From NCBI GenBank assembly GCA_033439265.1, contig JAVTVX010000004.1, forward strand, positions 22,763,201 through 22,827,200: DNA of 64,000 nucleotides, in the 5' to 3' direction. The notes under the pieces are model-generated. The model saw only the letters and a list, made by a program, of their open reading frames with translations. It did no database searches and had not been told where the DNA came from. The position numbers were made by a program, and so were the translations under genes. The DNA is from Dillenia suffruticosa (lineage: Eukaryota > Streptophyta > Magnoliopsida > Dilleniales > Dilleniaceae). Shown piece after piece: positions 34,541 to 46,329 of this stretch. Each line of letters opens with the position of its first letter. Within the stretch, counting starts at the first letter, position 1.

Positions 34541-35220
34541 CTTATATCCGAGTTTTGCCACAGTAGTCACCCTTTTCTCCATTCTGGGTACCTACAAGGA
34601 TTGGAGAAGAGACGTAAGAGCGCATATTATTGAAAAGGGGAATAACATACACACAAATACATATTTTGTAATTTTTTTTTATTACAAGTAATCTATGAAA
34701 CATGAAAAATTGTTTCAACTTAATTGCTCGAATTCAGATGTTCATGTGAAACAAGGAAAAGGTGGCAAAACATAAACCTGGAGTGGACAGTGCCCAATAT
34801 TGTACTAGGCTATCCTATGAAATAAAACATAATCCTGGATCTCTGCTATGTCTAGACCAGATTTATTTATTTGTTTAGGCAAACTAAAAGGAGACACTTA
34901 GCACTAAGGTGGTGCAATTCTAAATACACAATGGAAAATGACAAGTAAAAAGCAAAAAACACTCCTCTGGCAGTTAGGGTGAAATCTAATTTAATGATCT
35001 AAGCTTAAATGCAGAAGGATGAGCAATGGTTTCTCAATGGCTTGGAATATTGCATATATGGATGTGCTAAAAATAAGAAATTCAGGCTGTCAGCTAAGAA
35101 AAGAAAATCAAACATAAGCTGAACAACATCGGTTAAACCTAAGAGCTACAATAGTTTTTATGGAACTGAACTATATTGATTACAACATCATAGAAACAAT
35201 ATGCACACCATGCGAAGCTC
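34541..35220. other. intergenic or 3' flank of the RadA-like remnant
   Basis: No recognisable coding exons. The terminal exons that a RadA gene should have here (VPRMEKR, AKLGYK) were searched for by eye on the minus strand and not seen. Confidence 0.4.
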
Positions 35221-38200
35221 ACCACCGAGACCAATTTCTCTGATGAAAGCAACATTGTTGGGAATAGGTTTCTCCAAATAACTGAAAAATAAGGATTACA
35301 GTTTGCAATTACTTTTGACAATCAATAGATGTAAATGCAATATCCACGAGAAGTTAATCACAAACTTAAGCGTGACAGATAATTCAATAGGTACACTCTC
35401 ACTAATATCATCAGCACAACAGTGAGAAGTGCAGAAAGTTGTGGCAGCCTAGGATTAGCATTGCTGTTGCAGTAGCTGTCATAGCCAAGAAATGATTCTA
35501 TTGGGCCCTGTTTTTGGTGACTACAATCGAACTTGTTGGCATACTTAATTTGATCTCATCAACTATTAAAACATTTCGGATCTAGTGTTGGGCTGGGTGG
35601 TTGTGTCAAGCTCAACTCACCCAAGTTGCACCCATATGAATATTCACATCTTGTATGACTGAATGCTTAAACAATATAATTTTGAGAACATTATCAATAT
35701 GGATGCTCGGCATAATTTCTATGTTGTACATAAAAATAAATCCAAGTTTCATTAGGAAATCATTAGGCACCTAATCTCACATATTCTCAGAAGAGTGCGC
35801 GTTTATTTATTTATTTATTTATTTTGGGGGGTTTGGAGGGAGCAAAGGGATCTAGAACAAAATTTGGGTCTTGTGATCATAAGTCTGTATTTAGGGTACT
35901 CTGGTATAAAAAAGCCAGCCTCTTAATGCAACATAAAACAAGTGCTTGATGATTAGTATTCATTTTTTTTTTTTTGGGGTACCAAATGTTAAAATCACCC
36001 ACATTATTTCTTCTAAGTATCTTATTCAACTCGAAACACTTGATGTCCAAGAAATTCAAAAAGAATCTGTCATAATCCAAGCAGATTCAAGGTTGCTTAG
36101 TGAGTCTTGCCAGAGCAGTAGCTTGCAAGTTCTCCGTTACTAGGAACAGAAGCTTTGCCAGGAACTTGGAGCATAGGCTAAAAGCAGTGGAGCCTCGTGA
36201 GTCTACTATTCCAGGATTCTGCCCGGCAGAATTGAAACTCAAATAACCTTCGTGATATGATTCTGAGATTATCAAGTATATTGAGGTTTGAAATCTCAAT
36301 CACATAAGACTCCACAAATTTGGCAAACTTCTGAAGATTACCCATCTTGTTTTAAATAAGAAAACAAGCAAAGTTATTATTAGTCAGGTCAAAATATGGG
36401 ATTGGATTACTAAAGACTTGCCTGATACATATTGCAGCCACTATGGCAAGATCCCCAGCAGTCTCAGCAAGTTTCAACCCGCTAACAACATTTAAAAAGA
36501 TGGCCGGCAATGCAACAAGGAAGCAGAACAAACCGGTCACAACATGATCTGGATGAGATATGATAAGAATAACCAACAGCATCGATAATTGTACAGTATT
36601 TAGTTTCTCCAAATGTTTCAAAGGCATTAAAATTATGCAAAGAAGATAAGACCAATAAAATGTTAAAGCATTATTATAGGATTAAATAGAATTAATGATG
36701 ACTACAAGCAGAAATTGCAATGATGTTATTGTTATTACTGCACTGAAGATGAGCTTGGCAACATAACTATCTTCAGTAAAATTTTCATGATTAATGAAGC
36801 AGTACATAAGGCTGGAATAATTTACTTTTCTGTTGGCAGTGACCTAAAAACCAATATGTTGAGAGACTCAAAAAGAACAAAACCTTTCTATATGATCCGT
36901 GATTCATCGTTCCAGTCCAGCTCCACATGGTCATGAGATCTTATTCTAGGACTGCAAAGGTACATTGCAGCTTGACTGAGTCTGTTTCTTTGGTGAACAA
37001 GCAAGCTAAAGCACAATTTGAACTCCATCACAGGACTGATCCAAGATAGACAAGTTTGAAATTCAACTTGTTTCTTGAATTGGCACATTTTGGTTGTTTT
37101 GACTTATTTGGAGTTCGTTGTGGATTGTAAATAGATAAGATCTCGTGATATTGGTTATTCATAAAAAATCTGTGCAACTTCTTTCCAATTCTACTTCCCT
37201 TTTCTGATTACAAATATCTGAAACAAAGATGACTCTGAGATGTATAAAAAATACAGAAACTCAATAACCTCTTCAAATTTCTTCCTTCCAGTTTGATGAT
37301 ATTATAATGAATATATGTATGTTGATATTATTCGATCATCTCATTATCCTCTTAACAGTATAAATATCCTCCTAAAATCTTCCTGCTATTGCATTGAAAG
37401 ATTCCTCCAGTTCTGTTTCCTTAGGGTATACATGACTTTAATCTCCTTACAAAGAACATCTTTTAAGTGTGGCAAATTGGAAGAAGACCAACCAAAGGTG
37501 ACAATTAAATCTAGTGAAACAAGAAATGTGAAAGCACAAAGAAATAATGTATTACATTTACTTGGAGCTTTAACCCTGCCTGCTTTGTAAGTACCAGGAA
37601 ATTAAGAGAGCTCTAGACTGGTCAGGCTATCATTGAAATTATGGCAGTATAGCAATAATAATGATAGGAAACAACAGTGGAGAAACAATGTCATGAATCT
37701 TCAAAGAATAGAAAGTAAAATGCTACAGCAGAACCATCATGACAAGAAAATTGAATTGGTACCAGTGAAGCAAAACAAAATGAAAAGATTAACAACTAAC
37801 TTGGGCAGGTGGAAACTAAAAGTCACTGAATATTTCATGCTGACAAATGAGACCAAAACAGAATATCATCTCCTGGTGCAGGAGTGGAGCTTTCTTTTCC
37901 AATAAGTCACTCTTATTCATCAGCATTGCCCTTTTCAGGATCCAAAATAAATTATATATTTTTTATCTGAAAAAAAATATATTCACAAGAAAAGAAATAC
38001 AAAAACCGGGAAAAGCAAAGAGGTGCCCATCAATTCCTTTACTAGGAAAGAGAATCTATAAAATCAACAACATTCCTCTACAAGGATCCGAATAAATTAT
38101 TATTCAATGAAGCCTACCCTTGTTTATGCTCCAGAAGAAGGATTGGTGGTTTTGGTAGCACCTTCCAGTAGCAAGATATCGCCTTTATTCTGTTTATTTA

Positions 38201-40029
38201 TTTTTTAAGGGTTTAAACCTAAATCTCATAGTGGTGGTGCTGAAAGCCAAAAACATGAGAACTGTGTATAACCTCTAACCCAAACTGACTTTTCACATTG
38301 CATATTTGATCACTGTACCAGTGATGCTCACCTATTGACATTGGCAAATGGCGCTGGTCTTTTATAGCTTTAACCATACAGTAAATGGTATGGCAACGCA
38401 ATAGAAGGGAAAAAAAAGCATTAAAATTTAAAATTAGAAAATTGAAAACTTACTGAAATAATCATGTCAGATACACATAATGCCTGCACACATGTTGTAC
38501 AAGCCAAAGCAGATGCTATATTATTATATTGGAATTATAATCAAGCAAAAGCGAACTATATTGTATCAAAGAACAGCCTATACATTTTGACAAATACTGA
38601 TAGTAGAAACATCAAACAGATCTCAGGCGGTCCCAAGACAATATCTAGGATAACTTACAACAAGAGCAGTTAATTAATTAAGGGAAAAAGTTATGTATGT
38701 TTTACTCTTCAATTAATGACCTGATGAACATCCAAACATCATGTCCAGTACTACTGACCGAGACCAAAAATTATCCAGAAGAGCCTACTCAATAACAGCA
38801 AAAAATTTGCTCCCGACAATTGGGTAGAGAAAACAGGATCTGCTGGTGCTGCATGGCTGACTCATCAACCCTCACTTCTAATCCTCAAAAACAAAGAATG
38901 AAAGGAGAGCAACTATTGACAGGAAAAAAAAAAACCACCATGGCCAGAAAACCACTACAGCTTCATAGTGCTCCCACTACTGTAAAAAAATATGCTAAAC
39001 GTGCTCAAATGGGCAAAATTTTTGAATTAGATCGTGCTACTTTGAAAGCTAGAACTTTGATGGGATGCTTTAAGCCACCACTTTCAGCATATGCAATTAC
39101 ATATATTCCAAAGCTTCCACCTTTTTTTTTTCCAACACCCACAACAACATATAGCAACAAAACCAATTACTCTCTTCCTTGGAAGAGGTTACCGACATTG
39201 TAAATAGTTCTATGTTAGGGTGCACCCTACTGATGCTAATTCTCTTTTTTTAATAAGTATTGTCTTTTCTGATCATAATATTATAGACGTGTGTGTGTGT
39301 GTGTCTGTGTGATATTATAAATATAACATATGCACACACATACTAACTCCTAAAACATGAAGTGCCAGACTCTCAGAATCTAATTAAAACGGGGGTTGAA
39401 GCTAATAAGAACTATAGTTTCAAAATGCCAAAATATCGAATAAGATGACTTCTTAGAACTTAATTTTGACTCTTAAGATTTACTAATTCCAATTATTTAC
39501 ACCAGCCACTGAATTTTGCAGAAGGTCCTGCAGCAAGATCTATAGTTCCCTTGAATGTGCTTAAATCTACAATATGTTGTGAAGAATGACACCATAACAT
39601 GAAACGGCTGTATTGTCTAGGCCTGTTAGTGTTCAATAGAAGTTCATTATCTCCTACTTCATGCGGTAGAGAAAAGAGCTGGTTGGCAAGACACAAAGGT
39701 TTGACTTCACAAACTGGCAATTAGTAGGCAATACAGTGCAGCAAGATCAACCAACAAAATTAGCAACCTAGAAAATAGCTAAGAGAAAGAGAAAAAGAAG
39801 AAGAAAAAGAAAATAAGAGAAACACAATGTGATCTGATGACCAAAAGAATCATGAAAAGTATAATTTGATAAGTTTACACTGACATAATTTTGATGAAAG
39901 CGTGCACAACTTAATCATTGGAATGTTTACCTGAATCTCTAGAAGGAAAGCTCGAGAACCATCAACAGCTATAGCCAGTCCAGGTAAGACTTCTGAATCT
40001 GAAATCTGCTCGGTCAAGAACATCTGAGT
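35221..40029 (-). pseudogene. RadA-like DNA repair gene remnants
   Basis: Scattered minus-strand exons match the C-terminal half of plant organellar RadA (a RecA-like ATPase with a Lon-like domain) in order. Exon 40029-39931 reads TQMFLTEQISDSEVLPGLAI with DGSRAFLLEIQ. About 37610-37560 reads VLTKQAGLKLQ. About 36520-36420 reads IFLNVVSGLKLAETAGDLAI with VAAIC. About 35288-35215 reads YLEKPIPNNVAFI and EIGLGGELRM. Two residues usual before DGSR (Ile-Met) are missing, stops lie close upstream of the second piece, and the joining exon (SRxxNGIxASRADM) is absent. The zinc finger, Walker A and last exons are not found. A dead truncated duplicate is the best reading; an intact gene with very diverged exons is less likely. 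Confidence 0.65.
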
Positions 40030-40147
40030 CTGGTTTATAAAACTTATAGCTATTAAATTTCCTTCACACACCACATTAGTACTTAGTAGTGATACATTGA
40101 AGTTCTGTCGATTTACAAGAATTTGTATTCTAATTTGTTGGTATTTG

Positions 40148-40840
40148 TTGGAATGCCCGGGGATTATTGAGAGAATTTAAATTAATTTTAAATTTGAATT
40201 TGAAGATAATGGGTTAACTCTCATTATCCCCATAACTCCCTAATAACTCTCCCTCTCTTCCTTAATACCTTGTATGTGTATTTTTAAAATGGAATTGGTT
40301 TTTTGGAGAAAAACCAATCTTTCGTGAATATTCCATAGGAGAAACATTCACCGGGAAAGAGAGATTGAGAGTGAAATATACACATTCTCCGGAGGGAAAA
40401 AACTATCAAGAGATTGAGAAATTTTTAAGTAGGAAAATTTCTTCCGTTATTGGATTCATCGGACTTTTAGTTGAGGTGTTGTGATATCATGTTAGTGGTT
40501 TGATTTCGTAATCATCATCCCGTTCGTGTATTTTAGATGTGTACAAATGGAGATATTTATCTAAAAATTTTAATTGTTTAATTTACATGTTTCCGCATGC
40601 ACTTGTAAAGAATAAATCTAACGGTTGGGATAAGCAAGAATTCAATCATTTCGGATTTTTTTTTTGGAGAATAACAATGGAGGAAATCCAAATATTAGGT
40701 ATGCAGTATGAAACATCATGGGCTCAAATTTGTCGGATTGTCTCGTGGAGCCCTTTGTGCGGAAGAATTCAACTTGTTTGTGGAACGGTGGTGATCAAGA
40801 GAGGTGAGCAGCAACGAAGGATCTGCCATTGAACTCTCAC
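40148..40840 (+). mobile_element. possible LTR-element-derived segment (fossil)
   Basis: It starts tgttggaatgcccgg and runs through an AT-rich U3-like stretch with a promoter-like tract (about 40200-40280), then a purine-rich leader. The overall look is that of a plant Copia-type terminal repeat followed by some internal sequence. The right end, a second repeat and a target duplication could not be found, so the call is tentative. It begins about 120 bp upstream of the first surviving RadA-like exon and may mark where that gene copy was cut. Confidence 0.3.
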
Positions 40841-41018
40841 TAATGTGTGTGATCTTTGAGGGAATTTTTTTTTTCCTCCCTCTGAATTGAACTCTCAATC
40901 AACCTTATCTTAAGATCCAAATAGATAAAATAAAAGGTTATTTAAAAAACTATATAACTATTTAATAAAAAGGTAAATATAATAAGTATCAAATTATTTT
41001 ATAATATTATTCCCAATG

Positions 41019-41091
41019 CACCGTCTGTGGGAATCGAACCCACGACCACATGGTTAAAAGCCATGCGCTCTACCGGCTGAGCTAAGACGGC
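41019..41091 (-). tRNA. tRNA-Lys (anticodon UUU)
   Basis: The minus strand reads gccgtcttagctcagccgg at the 5' end and gtgggttcgattcccac for the T arm, 73 nt with the discriminator G. The anticodon loop is CTTTTAA, so the anticodon is TTT (lysine). All four stems pair. The first acceptor pair is G-U rather than the usual G-C of plant tRNA-Lys, because position 72 is T. The A box (tagctcagccgg) and B box (ggttcgattcc) are intact. A run of four T (41003-41000) lies about 15 nt after the 3' end as a Pol III stop. There is no intron. Confidence 0.95.
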
Positions 41092-41099
41092 ATACACTA

Positions 41100-42700
41100 A
41101 ACCCAAGATAATAAGGGATAAATCAATTTTAGATTATTAAATTTATTATTTTGAAGAACATGATTTTATCTTTTATTTTTTATTTTTCAAACATGCAGGA
41201 GTTGAAGAAATGATTTTGGAGTCTGGGGTCATTTGATTTCAGTTTCAATTACAGTGCATCCATTTTATGTAGGATTCAATTGTAAATGAAAATTCCCCAC
41301 TCCAATTCAAATTTCCAACATAATTTTCTAATATGGGAAGACTAAAGATCTTTGGCTTATTAATGATGCCACCAACTAAAATCAAGAATGCCAAAGTAAA
41401 ATTTCCATTGGCTTTCTCTGATTTTTGGTGCAGGGGTTTTCGGACAACGTTGTTTGTCACAAATAACTAGAATAAACTAGTGCTTTCAGAAGCAAGATAC
41501 TGCATGGGCTGGGATTAGATCAATGAAGACATGCCTGCAACATCTTGCAGCTACTACAGACTGTGAATACGTAGTCTACAAGACTTAAGGAAGCCTTCTT
41601 TCAAAAACATGGTATTAGACGTTTTTCTTCAACCCTAAATTTCCCCCCACCCCTTAACCCCAATCTTTTTGTTTAGGAATTCTGTCCCTCTTCTTCCTTG
41701 CAATGTTTCTCCTTTCCCTGTATTTGACCAGTCACTCACATTGGTCAAATCTTCACGGTCACGTCTTGAAAATCAATTCATCATCTTGAATATCACCAAG
41801 TTCCACACCCCTTGTAGTGATGAGCCGAGAGGAAACGGGATCATAAGAAGTGTGAACTCCAGGGTTGGGTTTCAGTGAGTCCAGCTTTGGGAAGCGGCGA
41901 CGTTGAAGCTTGAGCTTCGGTGATGGAGAGGATTGGAAACATGAAAGGATTTAACAGAGTGAAGTAGGGTCCGTGACCACGAGCTTTGAGGAAGTCTGAT
42001 TGAAGTGAGAGAGGAGTGGCAGATGAGTTTTTGTGGAGGGAGATTGGGGATCCTTCTTAAAGCAATTGCAAATGGCAGCTACCCTTGAAGCTTTCCACTG
42101 GTTGCTAACGATTAATCTATGACAATTAAATTGACCCTGTTTCAGTTTGGTTCTTAGCTCGCACGCTTTAGCAAAGGTTTATAAGCAGTTAACATCGATG
42201 CATAGAGAGCACTCACCTTGCATGCTCACTCCCTTTGAAGGCATTATGGATTTTCATGGTTTGTCACCATCCCCAGGGCATTGGATTCATATCTTGTGTT
42301 ACTACAATGTCTGTCCCCACCACTTCATGTCAATGACTGCCCAAAAGCATGCAACTTGTGCATAACTTCTTTCTAGAAATAGACTGTTAGGTGTACTTGA
42401 ATACACGGAGAGACCAACCAAAAACCAAAGGCTTAAACAATCTCTGCTACAGACCAAACAACCAGGTAAAATGACCAAAATTCTGATTACAACACAATAA
42501 AGTTTTAGGCCAAGGGTTACTTTCTCTTAGTTCTCCTACAGGCTAGAGTAAATGTGTACACAGAGAGAAAAATAGATACGCGAGTGTCATAGGGCCTCAG
42601 GCCACAGTTATAAAGATCAAAATTTTGTACAGAGCAAACAAAGATCAAGAATTGGCACACATGCCATGTATCCCAGTGATACCTTCTCATAAGAAGTGCA
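41100..42700. other. intergenic, no gene recognised
   Basis: Short open frames of 65-75 codons on both strands (near 41245, 41669 and 42147) show no family resemblance and no splice structure. The last part (42400-42744) should contain the 3' untranslated region of the neighbouring minus-strand locus. Confidence 0.5.
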
Positions 42701-42744
42701 GACCATGGACTTAAATTGAAGCTTCTAAAACTGTATGGCTTCTG

Positions 42745-45700
42745 TCACCTGTTTTGGATCAGCTTCTTGAGTTCCTTAAGTCTTTGGATTATATTTGGGT
42801 TCATTAAGTCTCTAGCCTCTGGGATAAGAGTGCCTTCTCTACTGAAATGGTATGCGTCCACTACAGTCTTGATCCACGTATGTAGCTCCACCGGAGTCCT
42901 GCAATGTTCATAATAGCTTGTGAGACATGTTAGTATGCAGTTGACAAGGCCACGCAAGTATACAGTTATCAGAAGGAAATATAACAGTAAACACCTGGGT
43001 TCAACGACTTAAAATTTTTCTAGGTAATTCTGAAAAAGTAGTGAAATAAAAAATTGTGACTTAAGGAGGCTGATAAACTTAAGAGACTGCAATTTGTATA
43101 CATACGTGTAAAGGCAGTCTACATCCTTCCCTTGAAGTTCTTCCCCTGAAGTAAAGGCATCCTTTAAGGCAGAGAGTTGTTCCTCAGGATCCTTGATTGT
43201 AAGAAGATACTTTATTATTCAAATCTCTTTTGGCATCAGTCTCTGAAGATTACCTCCGGTGGTCATGCATAGATGATACAGTATGTCTTTCACCTGTAGC
43301 AGAATAAAACATATTACTGTTACAGTCTCTTGCCTACAGGAAATAGCAGAATGAAATACGAATGTAATAGCACTTTTACTCCTTGCTGCATGACTATTAG
43401 ACAAACTTCTCATTATTTTTCCATTTACAAGGTATGCCTTTCCCATAGGCAGCATAGAATGACAGTCATGAGGCATTTCCCAGCCACCATGTCATGTATT
43501 TCAAAGTAAATATAGCAGAATAATTTACTAGTAGACACCTTACCTCCTCTTTCATCATATTTGACTCTTTGGCAGCTGACCAAGCTTTGTTATCATCAGC
43601 ACCAAAGCTGAATCAAGCTGACTTTTTGCAGCCAAATAGTCAATCGTCCTGCAGGCAGCATCTAAAGAAGGAGAATTGATGATATCCTGAAATTTCAACT
43701 CTGCAGCATTCAGTGCTTCAATATTCTCAGACGTGGTGTCATAAAATTGTACAGCAGCCAAGCACATATTTCCAATCTTTGCCAAAGCTACCATCATAAA
43801 GAAGAAACAACTTGTCAGAATTACACAAAAAACAAATAATTTACAGGGAGGCTATAATACAATCCTCAATAGGTATGAGGGCTCTGCATGCTCCGCATTG
43901 CACACTAACTGAAGCCAGATTAACCAGGTTGAATTAATAAATGTAGTTAATTGACCAAATTGAACTAGGCATTTATTCCCCCTACCCTGTTTTAAAGACT
44001 ATGAAGGATCAGCAGAGTGACACTGTGTTCTGTGGATGAATTATGCATATCCATTTTATACTGGACTTAGGACTTCACGACTTCATGAGCTTGCAGGATA
44101 AATCCAGCTTAGCACAACAAGTCAAACCAAGCAGTAAGATGCCTCAGGGAGCAGACTCGGAAGCTGACCAAGAAAATGATTAACGGATGATGAAATCCAA
44201 AATGCCCATTGATCAGACCGTGGCTGGGTGGTGAACTATAAATATGGCTTAATTTTTGAACACAATTTATATAAATCTTGCCATCTCTAAAGCTAGTTAA
44301 ATGGCCTGAAAAAAAATTATTGCATTGGAAACAGAGCAAAAGATATAAACCAAAATGGAGCTTCTCAGACTCACCATTTTGCTCTGTTGGATTGTCATAA
44401 TAAGATTCTACTACAGTGTGAAGATGCACAAAAAATTCCTTTGTGAAATCCTTACGACGCCTGTCAACAACTTCATTGATCTCAGATGGAGCACCTTTAA
44501 CTACTTTGAGAAGTTCATTATGCCTCTGAACATCGTCATCAACCTGAAGGCAAGAAATATCATTAAGTTTTGTAACAGTCAGACCAAAGCAGATATCTAG
44601 AGAATAGAACTCATGTCTCTTGCGTTGTATGAGGCTAACACAAAGATGGGGTGAACTCACCGTCCCCCCAAAATACATCAAAATGTAAATCAAGACAACG
44701 GGAAGTCTCAGCTAAACGAAACTGAAGAGTACTAAAAGTTTTAGAGGGAGAAGATACTTTTTAATGAATCTTATAAAGCCTCCGAAGCCAAGATCTTCAA
44801 GCAAACAAGAGGCTAGTTTCATCCAATTTTCAAGACCAAGTCCACCAAGATCAACAAGATGGTTATGTGCTAAAACTGCAAAACCCACCTCTTTCAGCTT
44901 CTTTGCTAACCGAAGTAGTCTATGCTTCATCTCAGGGTCATCCTCAGTATCAACTCGTTCTTGACAACGTCTATAGAAACTAGGCCTAATATTGTCCCAT
45001 TCTTTGCTGAAAGCCAGTAACCTCCTCCAGTCAGTTGGGCTGGGTTTGTCAACCATGAAAACCTCAATCAACTTGTCACACACTCGAATCATTGTATGCT
45101 CGTCCAAGACCTCAGCATCAGCTTTTTCACCACTTGTCGAGGGTTTACCCTCGTTAGTTGGAGAACCTGATGCATTGGAAAATGCACTTGTATTTTCATT
45201 AGTTGCAGCACTTGTCTCCCCTACTACAGCTCCTCCCCGAGCTGCAAGAGAGGATTCTACAAGTTTAATTGGGTTAATTAGAAAGAACTACCAATATGAA
45301 TGAAAAGGTGTAAAGAGATATAATCAAAATATCAAGATAAATAAACCAAAGCCCATCTGCCTTTTCTCACTGACAACAAATGCAAAACAGAAAATGTGTG
45401 TGTGTGTGCGTGTGGTGTGTGTGTGTGCGTGCGTGCGTGCGTGTGTGTGTGTGTGTGTGTGTGTAAGTGCACAGCTCTTAAAGTAACAGCATTTTAAAGA
45501 TTAGATTATACATATATATAAATATTATATATGTGTATATAGATACACACGAATATATCAGAATCAGTGTCGTTGGCCCAATCTCTCTCTCTCTCTCTTT
45601 CACATACAGACTCAAATTAAGCAAAAATCTAGTATCAATCATAATCAAATTAGTATAACCCTCCAAAGTCCAAAATCAAAATTCACAACTAATTCCTCTC

Positions 45701-46100
45701 TCAGATTTTGGGAAGAAAGGGCTTCTAATCTTACTGCTAATTACCCCCACAAATTATCTTAATTAGTTGTAACTTGTACCACTAAAATTTTATTTAAAAA
45801 AAATGATATTCCCAAAATTCAGGACCAAATGATTAGGTCTTAACATCTACCACGAGATATCAATTCAAGTAAAAATTGAAAGTGTGTGAAGAATTCAAAT
45901 TACGAAAGAAGAGACATAAGTAAAATACGAGTTGCCAACTAGAAAGGAATAAGGAAAGAGGATGGAACTTACGAAGAGATGGGAAGCCCTAAGACAGCAT
46001 TTGGAGTGATTGGCGGGAGATTTGAAGTTAGGGTTTGGGAAAAAGACCCTGAATCGAGCTTCTTCCTCACAACATATTAGAGAAGTGAAGATTGGATTTG
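42745..46100 (-). pseudogene. At4g37920-family plastid protein gene, apparently inactivated
   Basis: Exons 45256-44889, 44543-44375, 43787-43544, 43293-43106 and 42898-42745 have good splice sites and read as a plant family known only as uncharacterised plastid proteins (At4g37920; some annotations say endoribonuclease E-like). Examples are DWRRLLAFSKEWDNIRP, RRRKDFTKEFFVHLHTV, ELKFQDIINSPSLDAAC and HTWIKTVVDAYHFSREGT. Three faults are visible. One base is missing near 43600, so the expected ITKAWSAAKES is split between frames. A TGA at 43229-43231 interrupts MPKEI-IIKYLLTIKDPEE. The likely first exon (about 46100-45973, PNPNFKSPANHSKCCLRAS, transit-peptide-like) has no in-frame ATG and does not join exon 2 in frame. 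Conservation elsewhere is high, so the loss is recent, or the assembly has errors. Confidence 0.75.
45390..45466. repeat. (GT)n/(GC)n alternating purine-pyrimidine tract
   Basis: About 75 bp of nearly perfect GT repeats mixed with GCGTGC units lie in the first intron of the At4g37920-like locus. Such strict alternation can adopt Z-DNA. Confidence 0.9.
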
Positions 46101-46137
46101 TATTGTGAGGGATTTTCCTAAGCTTATCATTCCTTAC

Positions 46138-46160
46138 TCAGAGAGAGAGAGAGAGAGAGA
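46138..46160. repeat. (GA)n tract
   Basis: A short GA microsatellite, CT on the minus strand, lies in the presumed leader of the At4g37920-like locus. Confidence 0.7.
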
Positions 46161-46329
46161 CACGGAGACGGAGACAGAAAGAGGATCGGCGGAAGAGGAA
46201 CCTGACCGCTTCAGACTCGTTCGTTTCTCCTCTTGGTCCGATTTTTTTTTTTTTTAATTCTCTGTTTAAAGGGATCGGGTACGGGCGAGTCGGATTTACC
46301 CGCCCTGTCTCCCCGGACTCAAATTTCAA

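Noticed and set aside
38820-39203. A 127-codon plus-strand frame as a gene
   Set aside because: There is no recognisable domain, the content is mixed low complexity, and there are no splice partners or promoter. It lies within the span of the minus-strand RadA-like remnants.
40539-40832. A 97-codon plus-strand frame as a host gene
   Set aside because: It is within the possible LTR-derived segment and has no clear domain. It is better treated as element sequence of uncertain type.
45478-45666. A 62-codon minus-strand frame with a hydrophobic, Tyr-rich tail
   Set aside because: It lies in AT-rich intron sequence of the At4g37920-like locus, with no conservation pattern or start context.
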